This document shows, piece by piece, positions 61,337-64,000 of a DNA stretch of 64,000 nucleotides; positions within the stretch are counted from its first letter, which is position 1, and each line of letters starts with the position of its first letter. A model generated the notes under the pieces. The model did not search any database. It had not been told where the DNA came from and saw nothing but the letters and a program-made list of their open reading frames with translations. Position numbers and translations under genes: made by a program. The DNA lies in the NCBI RefSeq assembly GCF_019703515.2, contig NC_059356.1:25473197-25537196 (forward strand), given 5' to 3'. This DNA comes from Myxocyprinus asiaticus (lineage: Eukaryota; Chordata; Actinopteri; Cypriniformes; Catostomidae).

Positions 61337-61572
61337 CACAGTGAGGCAGTACCACTGCTCAACCCAGCCGTTCACCCTCCGCTTCAACGCAGCGCCCCCC
61401 CCGAAACGGCAGCACTCTACTCCCCAGGCCCCTCAGGGTCCAACTGAGCCGGCCGTTCACACAAAAAAGCCTTGGCCGAAGCGCCACTATACACCGCCAC
61501 TGCGCCAAGGGCCCCGCCCATAGGGAAAACCTTCCTCTGATCAGCCTCAGCGTTCCTGATGGCTTCAGCAGC

Positions 61573-62470
61573 GTGAAGAGTAGTCCGCGTTGTTCACCGT
61601 GGGGAAACCCCGCCCCCAAGCGGACTCGCACAGAATCCCTGTTCTCTCCTCCCGCCGTTCCTGTTCAGGAGATTGTTCACAATTGTTTATCTGTGCCAAT
61701 AAAGTGTATGAAATATGTGCACTCTGCCCGCCTTGCTGGCAGTGCGAAAAAAGAAAAATACACAAACACTCACAAAAAGAGCTATGTTTCTCTTCACGCA
61801 CCCACACACATCCCACAAACCGTCAGCCCCACCCCTGGGCCGGGCGCCGTGTTAAGCTCTTCAGTGATCTCGCTCTCCCCGCTGTCCAAGCGAATGAAAG
61901 CGTGGGAATCCCTTCCCGGCATATCAAATTGGGTGTTAACAATTCTAAAGCACAGTTACACACTTCAATTTGCAAGACGGCCGCCACACTTCAATGGCAT
62001 GATGCCGTCCACAATGTCATCTCAAAATGCTCATATTCTGCGTGCAGAAATCGACAGCCTGCTAGCAGTACAGGCAATAGAACCTGTCAAGCTCAGCGAG
62101 CGTCAAAAGGGCCTTTACAGCCGTTATTTTTTTGTCCCGAAGAAAGACGGCGGGTTGCGTCCAATTCTGGACTTAAGGTTTCTGAATCGCGCACTGTCAA
62201 AGCGCCCGTTCAAAATGTTGACACAAAGGCAGATCATAGCACACATCCGTCAGAATGACTGGTTTGTCTCAACAGATCTGAAAGATGCCTATATTCATAT
62301 CCTGATCGTTCCTCATTACAGACACTTCTTGAGGTTCGCATTCGAGGAGACGGCTTATCAATTCACAGTCTTGGCATTCGGCCGTTCCCTCGCTCCGCGC
62401 ACATTCACGATATGTGATATTGTGTATACTCAATTACCTAGACGACTGGCTCATTTTAGCACAGTCAGAG
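61573..62470 (+). pseudogene. DIRS reverse transcriptase, interrupted
   Basis: From about 61950 the RT palm is clear: QAIEPVKLSERQKGLYSRYF, FVPKKDGGLRPILDLRFLNR, STDLKDAYIHILIVPHYRHF and LRFAFEETAYQFTVLAFGRS-LAP. The first catalytic Asp (DLKDAY) is present. Sequence is lost near 62410, and the second catalytic motif NYLDDWLILAQSE follows in a different frame at about 62429. The wording DLKDAY...LAFG..LAPRTF and YLDDW is typical of DIRS/Ngaro RTs. Confidence 0.88.
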
Positions 62471-62498
62471 TCTGTGGTGCACTCGCACAGGGACAGGC

Positions 62499-63285
62499 TT
62501 GAATACACTTGGCCAAAGGGTCAATGTGAGGAAGAGCTCATTAATTCCCAGTCAGGAAATATACTTCCTGGGGTTGCGTTTGAACTCTGTAACAATGAGC
62601 GCTTCGCTCTCGGCCGAGAGAATACACTCGATATGCAGCACAGCAGCGAGTTTCAAATTGGGCAGGGCTCTGCCTCTGAAATGCTTTCAGAAACTCCTCG
62701 GGCTTATGGCAGCTGCAGCGGCGGTCACTCCCCTTGGTCTGTTACATATGAGACCTCTGCAATGCTGGTTCAACTGCCAATGGACGAATGTAAAACAGAC
62801 CTGGCACATCAACCGCTTGGAGATGTTGCCGGTTATTTTAGCCCTAAAAGCATTCGAGTCAGAGGTGATGGGGTATCATATTCTGATTCGCACCAACAAC
62901 AAGTTGGTAGTGGCATACATCAATCACCAGGGCAGTGTGCGATCTCCAGCAATGATGACACTCGCGCGACAGCTCTTCAAATGGAGCGGCGAGCGTCTCC
63001 TGTCGTTACAAGCAACCCATGTGCCCGGAGCCCTGAATTTCAGAGCGGACATGCTCTCTTGACAGGGAGTGATCGCAGGGGAGTGGAAACTCCACCCCCT
63101 GACAGTCACGGAGATCTGGAACAGGTTAGAGAGGGCGACGATAGATCTATTCGCCTCCCAGGAGACCTCTCATTGTTCCCTGTGGTATTCCATGACAGCA
63201 CAGGCCCCATTGGGGGTGGATGCGTTAGCTCACAAATGGCCAGCGGGTCGCAAGTATGCATTCCTGTCAGGGCGAGATTGATTTC
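62499..63285 (+). pseudogene. DIRS RNase H domain and tail
   Basis: Follows the RT: FLGLRLNSVTMSASLSAERI, FQKLLGLMAAAAAVTPLGLL, HINRLEMLPVILALKAFESE (catalytic Glu), LIRTNNKLVVAYINHQGSVR and HVPGALNFRADMLS (final Asp). The usual RTDN reads RTNN, replacing a catalytic Asp. After TGA at 63060 a second frame continues LHPLTVTEIWNRLERATIDL and FASQETSHCSLWYS, the normal tail. Inactive. Confidence 0.88.
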
Positions 63286-63429
63286 TTATACGCTTCCTAT
63301 AAGCTAAGCATTGTATCTTTATGACAAAATCTCATGTCCTGCCCCTTCTATACACTCGGGGTAGTTACAACGAGATTCACTCTTGAGTGTTATGTGTCCT
63401 TTGTCCAGTACCACGGCATGATCGTACAC
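63286..63429. other. Deletion junction in the DIRS element
   Basis: Between the RT-RNase H tail (GRKYAFLSGRD) and the internal complementary region only about 145 bp remain. The methyltransferase and recombinase genes normally occupy this place. Confidence 0.7.
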
Positions 63430-63540
63430 GTTCCCATAAGCGTCAGCGATGCGATGTAAGTGACCGAAATCGAAAGGGAATGTCTCTGGTTACGTATGTA
63501 TCCTCGGTTCCCTGAGATGTAGGGAATGATACATCGCGTA
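63430..63540. repeat. DIRS internal complementary region
   Basis: CCCATAAGCGTCAGCGATGC then GATGTAAGTGAC is the complement of the left tip (59489-59523). TGTCTCTGGTTACGTATG then CCTCGGTTCCCTGAGATGTA is the complement of the right tip (63785-63836). Confidence 0.88.
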
Positions 63541-63591
63541 GTTAGCCACTCTACCGGATGTCACTATTAGGCGGCTCAGCCGCCACTTTCA

Positions 63592-63836
63592 GTCGATAAA
63601 TTCTGACTGATGGCGTTATGCCACCCGCTTATATAGAAAGCTGAGCGCCGCATGCTCAATGTCATTGGCTGAGCAGATGCGAACGTCATTGGCTCAATTC
63701 AGTTGCATCTGAATTGGCGTGATCCAATAGGAGTTCAGAAATCGGAGAAAAGGAGTTTTCCCCATAAGCATCAGCGACACGATGTCTCGTTCCCTACATC
63801 TCAGGGAACCGAGGTTACATAAGTAACCAGAGACGT
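63592..63836 (-). repeat. DIRS right inverted terminal repeat
   Basis: Complement of the left repeat (GATAAATTCTGACTGATGGC, TATATAGAAAGCTGAGCGCC) with an outer extension ending GTAACCAGAGACGTT. Confidence 0.88.
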
Positions 63837-64000
63837 TTTCTAATTACAGTAAGCCTGTCAATGCAGCTTCACTCATTGCAGGGCAAATGTCATGATACTT
63901 CACTTCTAGCATATCACAGGTAGATTTGGTGGATAACAATTGAAGATGTGAACAGCTCTTTTTTGATAAAAACTTGTGGATATAGCATCCTGTCTCGTCT
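63837..64000. other. Flank after the DIRS element, nothing recognised
   Basis: Short AT-rich stretch to the window end without recognised features. Confidence 0.4.

Larger units (their letters stand above)
59489..63836 (+). mobile_element. DIRS-type tyrosine-recombinase retrotransposon lacking its recombinase
   Basis: The inverted terminal repeats are 59489-59695 and 63592-63836 (for example CAGTCAGAATTTATC against GATAAATTCTGACTG, and GAGAAACTCCTTTTCTCCGA against TCGGAGAAAAGGAG). The right one runs about 55 bp further out. An internal complementary region at 63430-63540 is complementary to the outer tips of both ends, the hallmark of DIRS elements. Decayed gag and RT-RNase H follow in order. 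A fish repeat is inserted at 61080-61336. No methyltransferase or tyrosine recombinase frame is present. Confidence 0.9.

Overview
The window is vertebrate, almost certainly ray-finned fish and probably cyprinid-like. It has a split gene with consensus GT-AG introns, low overall GC, long AT/CA/GA microsatellites, and very many DNA transposons: Tc1 elements of the Sleeping Beauty type, hAT-like, PIF/Harbinger-like and TTAA elements, and large fold-back elements. It also holds tRNA-derived SINEs, 5'-truncated LINEs and a DIRS retroelement, which is a typical teleost mixture. No prokaryotic gene, CRISPR array or virus was seen.

Positions 1 to about 46,600 are occupied by one minus-strand gene, the GW182-family gene tnrc6a, a scaffold of microRNA silencing that bridges Argonaute to PABP and the CCR4-NOT deadenylase. 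I could place 20 coding exons between 1603 and 21319 whose splice phases all agree. They give one open frame of about 1,835 codons: a GW/WG-rich Argonaute-binding region (one 2,547 bp exon), two [16 protein letters not shown] motifs, a Gln-rich part, PAM2, P-GL, an RRM and a Trp-containing C-terminus ending in GGGESM.

The 5' end of the gene looks different. The usual start position reads AAG instead of ATG at the exon 1/exon 2 junction. I could not find the lysine-rich exon. The next conserved exon (22479-22796) has an in-frame TAA and has lost a conserved motif. Downstream of these lesions lies an in-frame ATG in a good context at 21317. The simplest reading is that the long N-terminal isoform has been lost and a shorter GW182-like product remains; a decaying paralogue or sequence error are the alternatives.

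The introns, and the 17 kb upstream of the gene (46,600-64,000), are filled with nested mobile elements. The best defined are two inverted Tc1 copies bracketing two tnrc6a exons; a Tc1 of a second family (29953-31522); a hAT-like element with a perfect 8 bp target duplication (36370-37456); an I-type LINE fragment with RNase H (38250-39740); a TTAA-flanked element carrying an exon-like ORF (40283-41585); a SINE with a perfect 11 bp duplication (44192-44640); a small LTR element with a 5 bp duplication (57837-58893); and a DIRS-type element (59489-63836) whose inverted ends and internal complementary region are clear but whose recombinase is missing. Between the repeats at 46.6-59 kb are some GC-richer blocks that could be conserved regulatory DNA. 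No protein-coding host gene was recognised upstream of tnrc6a.
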